Shown: piece by piece, positions 8,750 to 18,088 of the stretch
How positions within the stretch are numbered: the stretch's first letter is position 1
How the letters are laid out: each line of letters opens with the position of its first letter
From: RUG563 sp964549135
GTDB taxonomy: Bacteria; Bacillota; Clostridia; Christensenellales; Aristaeellaceae
Direction: 5' to 3'
NCBI GenBank assembly: GCA_964549135.1
Contig: CAZJUJ010000003.1
Location: forward strand, 1 to 64,000
DNA: 64,000 nt
The notes under the pieces: generated by a model
What the model saw: only the letters and a program-made list of their open reading frames with translations
Told to the model about the DNA's origin: nothing
The model's database searches: none
Made by a program: the position numbers and the translations under genes

Positions 8750-10504
8750 TTGAAGTATTCCATTACCAAGCGATTGTTTGTCAGCGTGCTGGCCCTGCTT
8801 CTGCCGCTGCTTTTTCTGCAGGGCTGCGTCTATGTCTGGAGCCGCTCCATGGTAACGGAGGAAATCCGCGTTTCTGCCGTCAGCAATCTGGAATATCTGC
8901 AGAGCATGCTGGAAAGAAAGGTGCAGGATGTGGCCGACGCCTCCAATACCGTTCTGTCCCAGGCGAAAATCGGGCTGTTTTACGCCCTGCTGGCCCATGA
9001 TCAGTTTGAATCCCCTTCGGCCTATTACAGCCAGCTTTCGGATATCCGAAGCGCGCTGCGCATCCTCAAATATTCCAATGATCTGATTGGCGATGTGACG
9101 CTGATTTTCCCCCTGGAGGGCATTGCCCTGGATGCATCGGGCATGACCCAGATCGATTATGCCTTTCTTGATCGGCTCTATGCCGCTGCAGAAACGGCCC
9201 CGGCCCATCTGCTCAGCGTGGAGGAGCAGCTCTATTCCGTTTCCGCCCTTGCAAGGACGGAAAGCCTGGAAAACGCCCATGTGCTGCTTTGTGTAAAGCT
9301 GCAGAAGGAAACGCTGATTGAGGCGCTGAATTCCTACAGCGAAAAGCAGACGCGCTTTTCCTATCTGCTGGGCGCGGAATCGGATTTTTTGCTGGGCAGC
9401 CGGGATGCCGATGCGGTGACGGCGGAGGCGCTGCGGCCGCTGCTGGAAAGCGCCCGGGACGGCAATGTGATCAAGCACAGCCTGCATATCCGGGATAAAA
9501 GCTATGAGGGCTTCCTCTGCTATTCCCGGCGGCTGCAGGCGGGCATCATCCAATTGATCCCCAGCGCGTATTACAATCAGGTGCCCTCGATGATCGGGCT
9601 TCTGCTTTTCCTTCTGTGCGGGGCCACGCTGATCGTGCTGTTTTCGCTTTTGCATGTGGTGCGCCGTGCGGTGGGCCGCCCGGTCAGCGGGCTGCAATCG
9701 GCCTTCCGGGAGGCAGGAAACGGCAATTTCTCCGCCCGGCTGCCCGAGCAGCAGGTGCTGGAATTTGATCAATTGGCCCAGGGCTTCAATACCATGGCAG
9801 AAAATCTGAATCGCCTGATCGATACCAATTACCGCCAGACCATCCGCCTGCAATCGGCAGAATTTAAACGCCTGCAGGCGCAGATCAATCCGCATTTTCT
9901 GTATAATTCCTTCTATTTCCTGCGCCATCTCATTTCCAGCGAGGAATATGAATCGGCAGAGGAGCTTTGCCATTATCTGGGGCTGTATTTCCAGTATATT
10001 ACCCGGGGCGACCGCAATACCATCGCCCTGGAGGATGAAATCAGCCATGCCGTCAATTATCTTACCATTCAGCTGATGCGCTTTGGCGATACGGTGGAGG
10101 CCGATATTCAGCCCCTGCCGGACGCGGTAAAAACGCTGACGGTGCCGCGGCTGATTGTGGAGCCGGTGGTGGAAAACTGCTTTAAGCACGGCCTCAATAC
10201 CACCGATGCAGCGGGGCGCATCCGCATCCGGTATGAGACAGATCAGACGATGCTTTCCATTTTCATTGAAAATAACGGAAACGATCTGACGGAGGAGGCC
10301 CTTTCCTCCCTCCGGCGGAGCCTGGAAATGCCTGCCGATGAGGCCACCAGCTTTACGGGGCTGATCAACACCCATCATCGGCTGAAATTGTTTTTCGGCC
10401 CCGGGGCCGGGGTGGAGGTATCCCGAAGCGAGCTGGGCGGGCTGATGGTGCGGCTCAGGCTGATGCTGGAAAAAAGCGGGCGGGAAAAGGAGGAAGTATC
10501 ATGA
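8750..10504 (+). CDS. Sensor histidine kinase, YesM type
   Basis: A 584-residue sensor kinase. A membrane helix (9-28), an extracellular sensor region (about 30-275) and a second helix (280-302) are followed by HAMP (about 303-356). The His_kinase domain carries the phospho-acceptor H382 in INPHFLYNSF, and an HATPase_c domain has the N-box VVENCFKHGL. It starts with TTG, preceded by GGAGGGG; the only nearby ATG upstream (8730) stops after seven codons. The gene overlaps the response regulator by ATGA. Kinases of this group sense sugars, often with a binding protein, and activate transporter genes such as the divergent operon here. Confidence 0.94.
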   Translation: MKYSITKRLFVSVLALLLPLLFLQGCVYVWSRSMVTEEIRVSAVSNLEYLQSMLERKVQDVADASNTVLSQAKIGLFYALLAHDQFESPSAYYSQLSDIRSALRILKYSNDLIGDVTLIFPLEGIALDASGMTQIDYAFLDRLYAAAETAPAHLLSVEEQLYSVSALARTESLENAHVLLCVKLQKETLIEALNSYSEKQTRFSYLLGAESDFLLGSRDADAVTAEALRPLLESARDGNVIKHSLHIRDKSYEGFLCYSRRLQAGIIQLIPSAYYNQVPSMIGLLLFLLCGATLIVLFSLLHVVRRAVGRPVSGLQSAFREAGNGNFSARLPEQQVLEFDQLAQGFNTMAENLNRLIDTNYRQTIRLQSAEFKRLQAQINPHFLYNSFYFLRHLISSEEYESAEELCHYLGLYFQYITRGDRNTIALEDEISHAVNYLTIQLMRFGDTVEADIQPLPDAVKTLTVPRLIVEPVVENCFKHGLNTTDAAGRIRIRYETDQTMLSIFIENNGNDLTEEALSSLRRSLEMPADEATSFTGLINTHHRLKLFFGPGAGVEVSRSELGGLMVRLRLMLEKSGREKEEVS

Positions 10505-11742
10505 TTTTTCAGGTTCTTCTTGTGGATGATGAGCCCCATGTGGTGGAATCCATCAGCAGACTGCTCGAAACCAAATGCCCCTATGAATTGGAATTGCACG
10601 GGGCGTACCGGGCCCAGCAGGCGCTGGAAATCATGCAGGCCGGGCGGATTGATCTGATGATCACCGATATCGAAATGCCCGGCATGAACGGGCTGGCCCT
10701 GGTGCGCCGGGCCAAGGCGCTCTGGCCCGATTGCGCCTGCGTGATTCTTTCCGCCTATTCCCATTTTGAATATGCCTATGAGGCCATGGACTGCGCCGTT
10801 GCGGGCTATATCCTCAAGGCCGAGGAGGAGGCGGATATTCTCCGGCGGCTGAATCAGGTCTTTGCCCGGCTGGAAGAGGGGCTGAATCACCGGGAATGGC
10901 AAAAGTCCGGAGCGCGGCCCAATGATGCCCTCCGGCAGAGCCTGATGATGAAAATGCTCTATGATTCGCAATTGGATGAGGCCGCCTCCCGGCAGCTGGT
11001 GGAAAGCGCGGGCTTTGAGCCCGGGCATGAGGGGCTGATTCCGCTGATGGCGCAGGCCAGGCCGGGGCAGAGCATCAATCTTTCCCTGCTCAGCAGCGCG
11101 CTATCCCATTATCTGGGGGAAAAGCAGGAGCGTATCGTCTTTCTGCCCCAGACGCTCAGCCGCTGCTTTCTGCTGATTCAGCTTCGCGGCGCGCAGGATT
11201 TTCTCATCAGCAGCCTGGAAACGGTGCAGGCGGCCATTTTCAGCACCGGCGGGCAGGAGCTTTCCTTTATCGTCTCCCAGCCCTGGCAGCCCGCGCAGCC
11301 CCTGAGCCAGGTATACGGTAAGCTCAAGCGCAGAGCCGATCAGCTGGAAGGCAATTTTGAGCTTTGCGTTATGGAAATGAATAAATCCACCGTCGCCGGG
11401 GGCATAACGGTGCAGTTTCTCAAGGAATATATCGGCGAGCATATTACGGAGGAATTATCCCTTATCCAGCTATCCAAAATCACGGGCTATAATACCTCCT
11501 ATCTTTCCCGGGTATTCAGCGCAGAAACCCATGAAACGCTGGTGCATTATATCGCCCGCAAGCGTATGGCGCTGATCACCCGACTGATGCTGGAGCCGGA
11601 TTTATCCCTGGAGCAGATCATGGAGATCACCCATTTTAACTCCCGCTCCTATTTCAATTCCTTTATCAAAAAGGAAACCGGCCTTTCCCCGAAAAAATAC
11701 CGCGCCCAGGTGGGCACCAAAGCGCCGGAAGCCGCACAATAA
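10501..11742 (+). CDS. Response regulator, YesN type (REC-AraC)
   Basis: A 413-residue regulator. The receiver domain (1-125) has the phosphorylation site D56 in MITDIEMPGMNG. A middle region of unclear fold follows, then a C-terminal AraC helix-turn-helix pair (about 305-405; LSKITGYNTSYLSRVF and MEITHFNSRSYFNSFIKKET). It overlaps the kinase gene by 4 nt (ATGA), so the two are made together. By family precedent it activates the divergent sugar-uptake operon; the palindrome at 8629-8644 is a possible target. Confidence 0.94.
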   Translation: MIFQVLLVDDEPHVVESISRLLETKCPYELELHGAYRAQQALEIMQAGRIDLMITDIEMPGMNGLALVRRAKALWPDCACVILSAYSHFEYAYEAMDCAVAGYILKAEEEADILRRLNQVFARLEEGLNHREWQKSGARPNDALRQSLMMKMLYDSQLDEAASRQLVESAGFEPGHEGLIPLMAQARPGQSINLSLLSSALSHYLGEKQERIVFLPQTLSRCFLLIQLRGAQDFLISSLETVQAAIFSTGGQELSFIVSQPWQPAQPLSQVYGKLKRRADQLEGNFELCVMEMNKSTVAGGITVQFLKEYIGEHITEELSLIQLSKITGYNTSYLSRVFSAETHETLVHYIARKRMALITRLMLEPDLSLEQIMEITHFNSRSYFNSFIKKETGLSPKKYRAQVGTKAPEAAQ

Positions 11743-11759
11743 GAGACGAGGGAAAAGAA

Positions 11760-12075
11760 CCACGCTGAATGCCAGCGAAACAAAAATGAAGGGCAATAGA
11801 AAAGAGAACAGCAATGCTTCTGCGTTTTGTGAGAGCATTGCTGTTTTCTTTCTTATTGCTTGTTTCTGATTGCTTCGCTGGCATTCAATCTGGTTTTTCT
11901 TTTTTGTTTCATCCAGAGGCGGTTTTCGGGAGGGCGTTTCTTTGAAGATCAAGGCCTTACTCTCTTTTGTTGCACTGGCATTCAATCTGTTTTTTTCTTT
12001 TTTTGCTCCATCCAGAGGCGGTTTTCGGGAGGGTGCGGGAGGGTGCTTTTGACGCAAAAGCATCCTCCCGCAAAA
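11760..12075 (-). repeat. Structured dispersed repeat, copy A (with internal ~98-bp duplication)
   Basis: This fills the 358-bp gap between the YesN gene and the lipoprotein gene. On the minus strand: a 17-bp hairpin (12035-12071, GCGGGAGGATGCTTTTG arm), a linker containing CGCCTCTGGATG duplicated about 98 bp apart (near 12009 and 11910), then an outer stem (TTCGCTGGCATTCA at 11874-11887 with TGAATGCCAGCGAA at 11766-11779) enclosing an inner stem around AGCAATGC (11808-11844). Copy B is at 20430. No coding sequence is credible. It starts about 25 nt after the lipoprotein stop codon, in the same orientation. Confidence 0.75.
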
Positions 12076-12100
12076 TATTCCTCGTCTCCTTTTCACCCGT

Positions 12101-13096
12101 TCAGTCGCAGAGTGCCTTGATGTTTTCTTCGGTCAGGGGCTGATAGGGCGGCTGAATCGGCGCAGCCCCGGCCAGCGTTTCCGAAAGCCAGGCTTCATAA
12201 TCGGCCTTGTTCAAGGTTTTTTCGCTTCCGTCCTGAGTGACAATAAAGAGCATCTCCGGGTTATCGGCATCAATTTCGGCAGGGTATGCATTTTCCGCGC
12301 CCTGGCTTTGCATATCCACCGAAGCAATCAGCGCGTACATCCCCGTTTCGGCATCATACTGATACAGATTATAGGGCCAATAGCCCGCCGGGGCCAGCCC
12401 GGAGCCATGCGACCATTCCTCTTTTACCAGCCCGCTGTCATAATAAGTAACGGCGGGGAAGACGGTGAGGATCGCCTCGGGGGCAAATTCCTCGCCCTGC
12501 CAGGCATAGATCGTTTCCAGATTGCCCGCCATGGGCGCGGTCACAAACTGAACGATTAATTCCTCTATGCCATCCCGGTTTACATCCATCAGCGCGAAAT
12601 GATTTTCCTCGATAAAGCCGTTTGCGCTGTCAAAGCCGGTATCCCGCCCATCGGGATACACATGCTCAAAGGCAATTTGCTGCAAAACGAACTGATACGC
12701 GCCGCGCAGCGCAAAAGAATCGGGCTTTTCTTCCTTTGCAAAGGATACGCTGCCCCGGGCGCTATGGCCCTTTACGGCGATCAGATAATCCCCGGTTTCG
12801 GAAATATTCAGGGTAAAGGCCATATTTTCAAGGCCGCTGCCTTCATAGATGGGCGCTTTTCCCTGGATTCCCACCGTCACATCCGCGCTGCCCTCCTCCT
12901 GCTGAATGGAAACCCGCAGCCGCTGGCCTTTTTCAAGATGCAGGGAGGCGCTTTCCTGGCCATTCAGCAGAGTATAATTCAATTGAAAAAGCCCGGCATC
13001 AGCGATTTTGGTACCGTTCAAGCTGCTTTTTTCCTGACATCCGGTGAGAAAAAGGCAAAGCAGGGCCGCAAGCAGCAGCGCAAGCATTCGTTTCAT
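12101..13096 (-). CDS. Putative lipoprotein of unknown function
   Basis: A 331-residue protein with a lipoprotein signal (lipobox LTGC, lipidated C20), so it is expected on the outer face of the membrane. The mature part starts with a beta-rich domain (about 25-125), followed by a region resembling bacterial secreted proteins that read FALMDVNRDGIEELIVQF, an Asp-rich, FG-GAP/EF-hand-like calcium loop near residue 175. I recognise no catalytic motif. It stands alone between the acetyltransferase and copy A of the dispersed repeat. Confidence 0.8.
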   Translation of the reverse strand: MKRMLALLLAALLCLFLTGCQEKSSLNGTKIADAGLFQLNYTLLNGQESASLHLEKGQRLRVSIQQEEGSADVTVGIQGKAPIYEGSGLENMAFTLNISETGDYLIAVKGHSARGSVSFAKEEKPDSFALRGAYQFVLQQIAFEHVYPDGRDTGFDSANGFIEENHFALMDVNRDGIEELIVQFVTAPMAGNLETIYAWQGEEFAPEAILTVFPAVTYYDSGLVKEEWSHGSGLAPAGYWPYNLYQYDAETGMYALIASVDMQSQGAENAYPAEIDADNPEMLFIVTQDGSEKTLNKADYEAWLSETLAGAAPIQPPYQPLTEENIKALCD

Positions 13097-13131
13097 AGGC
13101 TCTGACTCCTTATCGGTAAAAATTCCGCTCC

Positions 13132-13584
13132 TCAGCGATGGATATACAGCCGGGAGGGCGCTTCCTCACCATCGCCCTGGGCCAGACAGAAAAATTCCCA
13201 GCCATAGCGCTCGTAAAAGGCGGTGTGATCGGTGAACAGATAGACGGGGGAAATGCCCCTGGCGCGCAGATCCTCTACCGCCATATTCAGCAGGCTTCCC
13301 GCGATGCCATGATTCCGATATTCCTTTTCGGTATAGACGGCGCAGATATTGGGCGAAAGATCCTTTCTGTCATGAAAATCATTTTCGATCACGCCCAGGC
13401 CGCCCACGATCCTTTCGCCATCCAGGCAGAGATACCAGCCGTATTCCGTCGCATGGCTCAGATAGCTTTCCATGCATTCCAGATATGCCTTCTGCGGCAC
13501 GCCCCATTTCTGATGGAACCATTGGGCGGCCTGCTGCTTGTATTGGGGCCGCTCCCGCAAGGTACAATATGCCAGCTTCTGCAT
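13132..13584 (-). CDS. GNAT family N-acetyltransferase
   Basis: A 150-residue GCN5-related acetyltransferase that would transfer an acetyl group from acetyl-CoA to an amine. The acetyl-CoA loop is visible as EKEYRNHGIAGSLLNMAVED (about 84-103), and the C-terminal strand FLFTDHTAFYERYGWEFFCL-type segment is typical of the fold. The start at 13584 follows GGAGGGC. Acceptor unknown; it could be a small molecule or an antibiotic. Confidence 0.88.
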   Translation of the reverse strand: MQKLAYCTLRERPQYKQQAAQWFHQKWGVPQKAYLECMESYLSHATEYGWYLCLDGERIVGGLGVIENDFHDRKDLSPNICAVYTEKEYRNHGIAGSLLNMAVEDLRARGISPVYLFTDHTAFYERYGWEFFCLAQGDGEEAPSRLYIHR

Positions 13585-13615
13585 GACTGCATGCCCTCCT
13601 TTTAATATAAAGCGT

Positions 13616-13679
13616 GCATTCTGCAATAGGCATTCTGCAACGCTGCATCTTATTATACATTTTTTCGGCGGATTGTCAA
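13616..13679 (-). promoter_or_regulatory. Promoter and direct-repeat operator of the acetyltransferase gene
   Basis: Minus-strand TTGACA (13674-13679), a 16-bp spacer and TATAAT (13652-13657). Directly downstream are two exact 11-bp direct repeats GCATTCTGCAA (13616-13626 and 13630-13640, 14 bp apart). These would cover the transcript start and are a good operator candidate. Confidence 0.6.
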
Positions 13680-13751
13680 TAGAAAATGCCATGCCGCCCG
13701 GCATGGAGGAGCGATGGGCCCCTTTCCGCATGCACGGGCGGCGATTTTTGT

Positions 13752-15770
13752 TTATTGCGGCGCTTTCCCTCCGCTGACGATGGCATAATAGCTGCCGGAG
13801 GTCAGCCTATAGACGATGGTATAAAGCGCGCCAAAGATCAGGAAGCTGATCAGGGTAACAAAGGCGTTCAGCGCCGTATCATGGAAGGCAAAGACGGTAA
13901 GAATTCTGGAAATGAAGGGGAAGGCAAAGGCAAGATGCAACCCGGCCATGACAAGGGGCAGGAAAAACACGGTAAGCATCTGGGAATTGATGCTTTTTTT
14001 GATGTCCTTTTTTGTCATGCCCACCTTCTGCATGATTTCAAAGCGCCCCTGATCCTCATAGCCCTCGGAAAGCTGCTTATAATAGATGATCAGCACCGCC
14101 GCCAGCAGAAAGACCACGCTTAACAGAATGCCCAGGAAGAAAAGACTGCCGTACAATTCGTAGAAGCTATCGCGCTCCGCCTCCCGGCTTTCCGTTACAG
14201 CCTTTTTCCAGGAAGCCCCGGCTGCGTGGAGGGAAAACGCCTGAGTCATGGCATTCATGATGTCTTCCTCCTGCGCCGGATCGCAGTCAAAACCCAGGCT
14301 CCATTCATATTCGATCAGGGAATAGCCGCTTTCGTTTTTCATGCCGTTAAGCGGCGCAGTCAGGGCAGAAACTTCGCTTACAATCATGTAAACGCTGGGC
14401 ATGGTCAGAACAAGCGCCCTGCTGTCCTCCCAGAAATCGTGCAGATATTCTGTCACCCGATAGGGCGCGCAGAATTCCATGGCGAAGGTATCCCAGCTTT
14501 CCTCCATTCGGCTGGAATAGAGCATGCATTCATTGGCGCCGAGGGATTTATTTTCGCCCGTCATGCGGTTGTAATCATCAAGAGAGAGGATATACAGATA
14601 GCCCACATGACTGGCATCCACGCGCTCCGCATGGGTATAATCAAGGATCATGCCCTCCCCGGTAAACTGCCCCGCCGCCCGGGCATAGCGAATGCCGGTC
14701 AGATCGGCGCTTTCCGGCGCATATCCGGCAATGATTTTCCTTTCCTCATCGAGTTTTTCCTCCGAAAGCCCCTGAATGCCCTCAAAGGTATAGGTGATAT
14801 TGATGCCGTAGGGATAGCGATTGTTGATGGCATTCTCCTCGCCGAAATACAGGGTGGTGCAGGAGGAAAGCATAACCAGCACCATGGTCAATAGAATGCA
14901 GATGGAGGCCAGGCCCGCGCCGTTTCGCTTCATGCGGTAGATCATGGAGGAAATCGATACGAAATGATGGGGCTGATAATAGTATTTCTTATGGCTTTTA
15001 AGCACCCTCAGGAAAAACACCGAGCCGGAAATAAAGAGAAGATAGGTGCCGAGAATCACCATGATTACCGCCACAAAGAAGGAAAACAGGGCCAGGAGAG
15101 GCTCCTCGATGCTAAGAGAGAGGGAATAGGCGCAGATCAGAAGAAGCACCCCCAGCAGGGCGAAAAACCAGCTGCCCTTGAGCTTTTTTTCACCGGCCTT
15201 GCTGCGCTGCATCATTTCCAGCGGCTGGGAGGCAGCCACCCGCAATAGGGCGCTGAAAAGCAGCAGCAGATAGATGCCCGCATAGAGCAGCGCCGTTTTC
15301 AGCATCGATGAAACGCCGATGCTCAAATCATAATTGACCGGCATGCCCAGCAGATTCATCAGCACCAGTTCTGCCGCCTTGGAAAACGCAAGGCCAAGGA
15401 GCAATCCGCCCAGAATGGCCAGCAGGGCGGTAAACGCCGTTTCCCAGAGCATCAGCCGTCCGATATTTCTTTTATCCATGCCCAGCATATTGTAAAGGCC
15501 GAATTCGCGGTAGCGCTGCTTCATCAGAAACGTATGGGAATAAAAGAGAAACAGCAGGGAAAACAGCGCGATGACCATAAGCCCCATGGGGAAAAGCGAG
15601 CGCAGGGTGGTGCTGCCCTCCATAACGGCAAGGGCGGGGCTTTCCAGAAGAAAGCTCAGGATATAATACATCATGATCATCACGCAGCCGGTGAGAATAT
15701 AGGGAAAATAGAGCCGCCGTTTTTTGCGGATGCTGTCCAGAGCGAGGCGGGGATAAAACAGCCGTTTCAT
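13752..15770 (-). CDS. ABC transporter permease, BceB type (FtsX fold)
   Basis: A 672-residue permease with the BceB layout: an N-terminal helix, a group of helices up to about residue 300, a large extracellular domain of roughly 200 residues (about 310-530) and a final group of FtsX-like helices. BceAB-type exporters protect against cell-wall-targeting peptide antibiotics (bacitracin, lantibiotics) by freeing lipid targets, and also signal to a BceS kinase. The start codon overlaps the ATPase stop (ATGA). The matching kinase and regulator are encoded just upstream on the same strand. Confidence 0.92.
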   Translation of the reverse strand: MKRLFYPRLALDSIRKKRRLYFPYILTGCVMIMMYYILSFLLESPALAVMEGSTTLRSLFPMGLMVIALFSLLFLFYSHTFLMKQRYREFGLYNMLGMDKRNIGRLMLWETAFTALLAILGGLLLGLAFSKAAELVLMNLLGMPVNYDLSIGVSSMLKTALLYAGIYLLLLFSALLRVAASQPLEMMQRSKAGEKKLKGSWFFALLGVLLLICAYSLSLSIEEPLLALFSFFVAVIMVILGTYLLFISGSVFFLRVLKSHKKYYYQPHHFVSISSMIYRMKRNGAGLASICILLTMVLVMLSSCTTLYFGEENAINNRYPYGINITYTFEGIQGLSEEKLDEERKIIAGYAPESADLTGIRYARAAGQFTGEGMILDYTHAERVDASHVGYLYILSLDDYNRMTGENKSLGANECMLYSSRMEESWDTFAMEFCAPYRVTEYLHDFWEDSRALVLTMPSVYMIVSEVSALTAPLNGMKNESGYSLIEYEWSLGFDCDPAQEEDIMNAMTQAFSLHAAGASWKKAVTESREAERDSFYELYGSLFFLGILLSVVFLLAAVLIIYYKQLSEGYEDQGRFEIMQKVGMTKKDIKKSINSQMLTVFFLPLVMAGLHLAFAFPFISRILTVFAFHDTALNAFVTLISFLIFGALYTIVYRLTSGSYYAIVSGGKAPQ

Positions 15771-16531
15771 TCCTTCGCACCTCCCCTTGCCAGCATGGTC
15801 AGCGTATCGGAAATCATCTGGTAAAGCTCCTCATCGGTATGCCCGCCCCGATAAATCTGATGGAATACCTCCCCATCCTTGATAAAAAGCACGCGCCCGG
15901 CATGGCTGGCGGCTTTTACCGAATGGGTGACCATGAGGATGGTCTGCCCGCCCTCATTAATCCTGGAAAAGAGACGCAGCAATTCATCCGTGGCCCGGGA
16001 ATCCAGCGCGCCGGTGGGCTCATCCGCCAGGATCAATTTGGGACGGCTGATCAGCGCTCGGGCCACCGCCGCCCGCTGCTTCTGCCCGCCGGATACCTCA
16101 TAGGGATATTTCTTCATCAGCTCCCAGATGCCAAGCTGCTGGGCGATGGGACGCAGCCGGGCCTGCATTTCCTGATAGCTCTTGCCCGCCAGCACCAGGG
16201 GAAGATAGATATTATCCTCCAGCGTAAAGGTATCCAGCAGATTAAATTCCTGAAACACAAAGCCCAGGTTTTCCCGGCGGAAGGCCGCCGCCTCCCGCTC
16301 CCTGATCCGGGATAGATCCTGCCCATCCAGGCTCAGGCTGCCTGCGGTGGGCCGATCCAGAGTGGCCAGAATATTCAGCAGCGTCGTTTTGCCCGAGCCG
16401 GATTCGCCCATAATCGCCACATATTCGCCCGCCTCCACCTCAAAGGATACGCTCTTAAGCGCCTCGACCCGATTGCCGCCCAGGCGCGCCGTATAAACTT
16501 TCTGTACTCCGCTGACCTTTAACATGCTCAT
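15767..16531 (-). CDS. ABC transporter ATP-binding protein, BceA type
   Basis: A 254-residue ATPase of the LolD/MacB/BceA group. Walker A GESGSGKTT, Q-loop in FVFQEFNLL, signature VSGGQKQRAAVARAL, Walker B LILADEPTGALD and the H-loop in MVTHSV are all intact. The start at 16531 (MSMLKVSG) is 11 nt after GGAGG. It powers the permease encoded immediately downstream (4-nt overlap). Confidence 0.95.
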   Translation of the reverse strand: MSMLKVSGVQKVYTARLGGNRVEALKSVSFEVEAGEYVAIMGESGSGKTTLLNILATLDRPTAGSLSLDGQDLSRIREREAAAFRRENLGFVFQEFNLLDTFTLEDNIYLPLVLAGKSYQEMQARLRPIAQQLGIWELMKKYPYEVSGGQKQRAAVARALISRPKLILADEPTGALDSRATDELLRLFSRINEGGQTILMVTHSVKAASHAGRVLFIKDGEVFHQIYRGGHTDEELYQMISDTLTMLARGGAKE

Positions 16532-16604
16532 CTGACAAAAATCCTCCTTCCGAATTTCAGGTATCATGATACCAAAGGGGGCATCTGCTTCGCCATCGAA
16601 TCGG

Positions 16605-16641
16605 CTTACAAATGCCCCCGCAAATCTAACGGTTTTGTAAG
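16605..16641. promoter_or_regulatory. Inverted repeat upstream of the BceAB-type operon
   Basis: CTTACAAA (16605-16612) and TTTGTAAG (16634-16641) form an 8-bp inverted repeat with a 21-bp spacer, 75-110 bp upstream of the ATPase start. TTACA/TGTAA half-sites resemble known BceR-type operators, so this is a candidate site for the response regulator encoded nearby. It could instead be a hairpin ending the deaminase transcript, but no T run follows. Confidence 0.45.
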
Positions 16642-16680
16642 AAATTTGCCGCCGGTCTTTTCAGCGGAGAAGAAACGGGA

Positions 16681-17079
16681 TTATTTTTCAAATCTTTCCC
16701 GGCCCCACCAATCGGGCATCAGTTCCCTGAGGCGGATGGTTTCCTTGGTTTCAAGATTCAGCAGAATTTCGATATCGCCGCTGTCCTGATCCAGCTGCAT
16801 CATGTATTCCCGGCAGGCCCCGCAGGGAGAGCCCACCCGGCCGTCCGGCAGAATGGCCACCACCTTATCGATCTGGCTTTCGCCATTGGTGATCATGTTG
16901 GCAATGGCATTTCTTTCCGCGCACATGCCAAGGGATGAGGCTGTATCAATGCAGACGCCGACATAAATATTGCCCTTCCTGGTCAGAATGGCGGCGGCCA
17001 CCCCGCCGGCCTCAATGAAGGGAGAAATCACCCGGCCCTTCTGCACCTTTCTTGCGGCGTTATAGAGCGTATTCCACAT
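16681..17079 (-). CDS. Cytidine deaminase-like protein
   Basis: A 132-residue zinc-dependent deaminase. The zinc and proton-shuttle residues are complete: C53-A54-E55 in MCAERNAIAN and C86/C89 in GSPCGACREY. The family converts cytidine or deoxycytidine to the uridine form in pyrimidine salvage. The sequence also resembles blasticidin-S-deaminase-like members, so the substrate is uncertain. It lies between the BceS-like kinase gene (stop 18 nt away) and the transporter genes, an unusual insertion within a Bce-type module. Confidence 0.9.
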   Translation of the reverse strand: MWNTLYNAARKVQKGRVISPFIEAGGVAAAILTRKGNIYVGVCIDTASSLGMCAERNAIANMITNGESQIDKVVAILPDGRVGSPCGACREYMMQLDQDSGDIEILLNLETKETIRLRELMPDWWGRERFEK

Positions 17080-17097
17080 GCTGTTTTCCTCCTTATA

Positions 17098-18087
17098 TTA
17101 TTCAATTTCAATTTTCTCCCGGGAAAGATCGATTTCGATGACCGTGCCCACATCCACCGTGGAATGGGCCGAAATGGAATGGCCCAGCCGATCACAGATG
17201 CGCTTGCACAGATACAGCCCGATGCCGCTGGCCTTCTGATCCGCCCTGCCGTTCAGACCGGTATAGCCGTTTTCAAAGATCCGGGGCAGATCCTCCGGGG
17301 CGATGCCGATGCCCGTATCGCTGATGCGCAGGATCTTTTCCTCTGAAACAGAAATGCCGATGCAGCCGGAGGGCGTATACTTAAGAGCGTTTGAAAGCAC
17401 CTGCTCGATCACAAAGGAGAGCCATTTTTCATCCGTAATGACGGTTGTATCCAGCGGCTCATAGGCCAGGGACAGCCGCCGATCGATAAAATCAGAGGAG
17501 AATTTTTTGACCGCCGCCCGGACGATCTTATCCAGATCATATTCCCGAAAGACATAATCCGTGCTGTCCGCGTTAAGGCGCAGAAAGGTCATCACCATAT
17601 CTGCATATTGCTCGATGCGGCGCAGATCCAGGCCAAGCCTGCGGGACAGGGCGGAATCTTCATTCTGCAGCCGCAGCCGCATGGAGGCGATGGGCGTTTT
17701 GATCTGATGCGCCCAGACGGTATAATACCCGATCATATCGTCATATTTTTTCCCGGTTTCCTGGCGATAGGCAAGATGCTCCCGGCAAAGAAGGCGAATC
17801 ATCTTACGGTAATCGCAGCTTTGAATGCCGTCGGATGGGGGAAAGGCAGCCGCTGCGGCATCGGAAAGGGTGACAATGCGCATCATCGCCTGATGCGCCC
17901 GGCGGGCGCGGAAAAAATCCATCAGACAGGCAATCAGGCCGATGCCCGCGCACAATAGAAAGGGATACAGCACGGCCTCAAGAGGCAGATGATACAGCAG
18001 AAAGCTGGCGGCAAATACCAGGCAGAAGAGGGCCAGCACGAAAAGCAGCCGCAGACGGTATTTCAGGTATCGGATGAATAGCTTCAT
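17098..18087 (-). CDS. Sensor histidine kinase, BceS type
   Basis: A 329-residue intramembrane-sensing kinase. Two helices (about 15-33 and 38-57) are joined by only a few residues, so there is no outside sensor domain. The phospho-acceptor H127 lies in VWAHQIKTPI, and the HATPase domain carries the N-box (VIEQVLSNALKYT) and G-boxes (ISDTGIGI, GIGLYLCKRI). Such kinases are driven by the activity of the BceAB transporter. The ATG lies one base after the regulator's TAA, so the pair is coupled. Confidence 0.93.
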   Translation of the reverse strand: MKLFIRYLKYRLRLLFVLALFCLVFAASFLLYHLPLEAVLYPFLLCAGIGLIACLMDFFRARRAHQAMMRIVTLSDAAAAAFPPSDGIQSCDYRKMIRLLCREHLAYRQETGKKYDDMIGYYTVWAHQIKTPIASMRLRLQNEDSALSRRLGLDLRRIEQYADMVMTFLRLNADSTDYVFREYDLDKIVRAAVKKFSSDFIDRRLSLAYEPLDTTVITDEKWLSFVIEQVLSNALKYTPSGCIGISVSEEKILRISDTGIGIAPEDLPRIFENGYTGLNGRADQKASGIGLYLCKRICDRLGHSISAHSTVDVGTVIEIDLSREKIEIE

Positions 18088-18088
18088 T

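Noticed and set aside
8681..10378. 565-codon frame antisense to the YesM-like kinase
   Set aside because: Shadow of a GC-biased gene; low-complexity translation, no motif, and the plus-strand kinase is clearly real.
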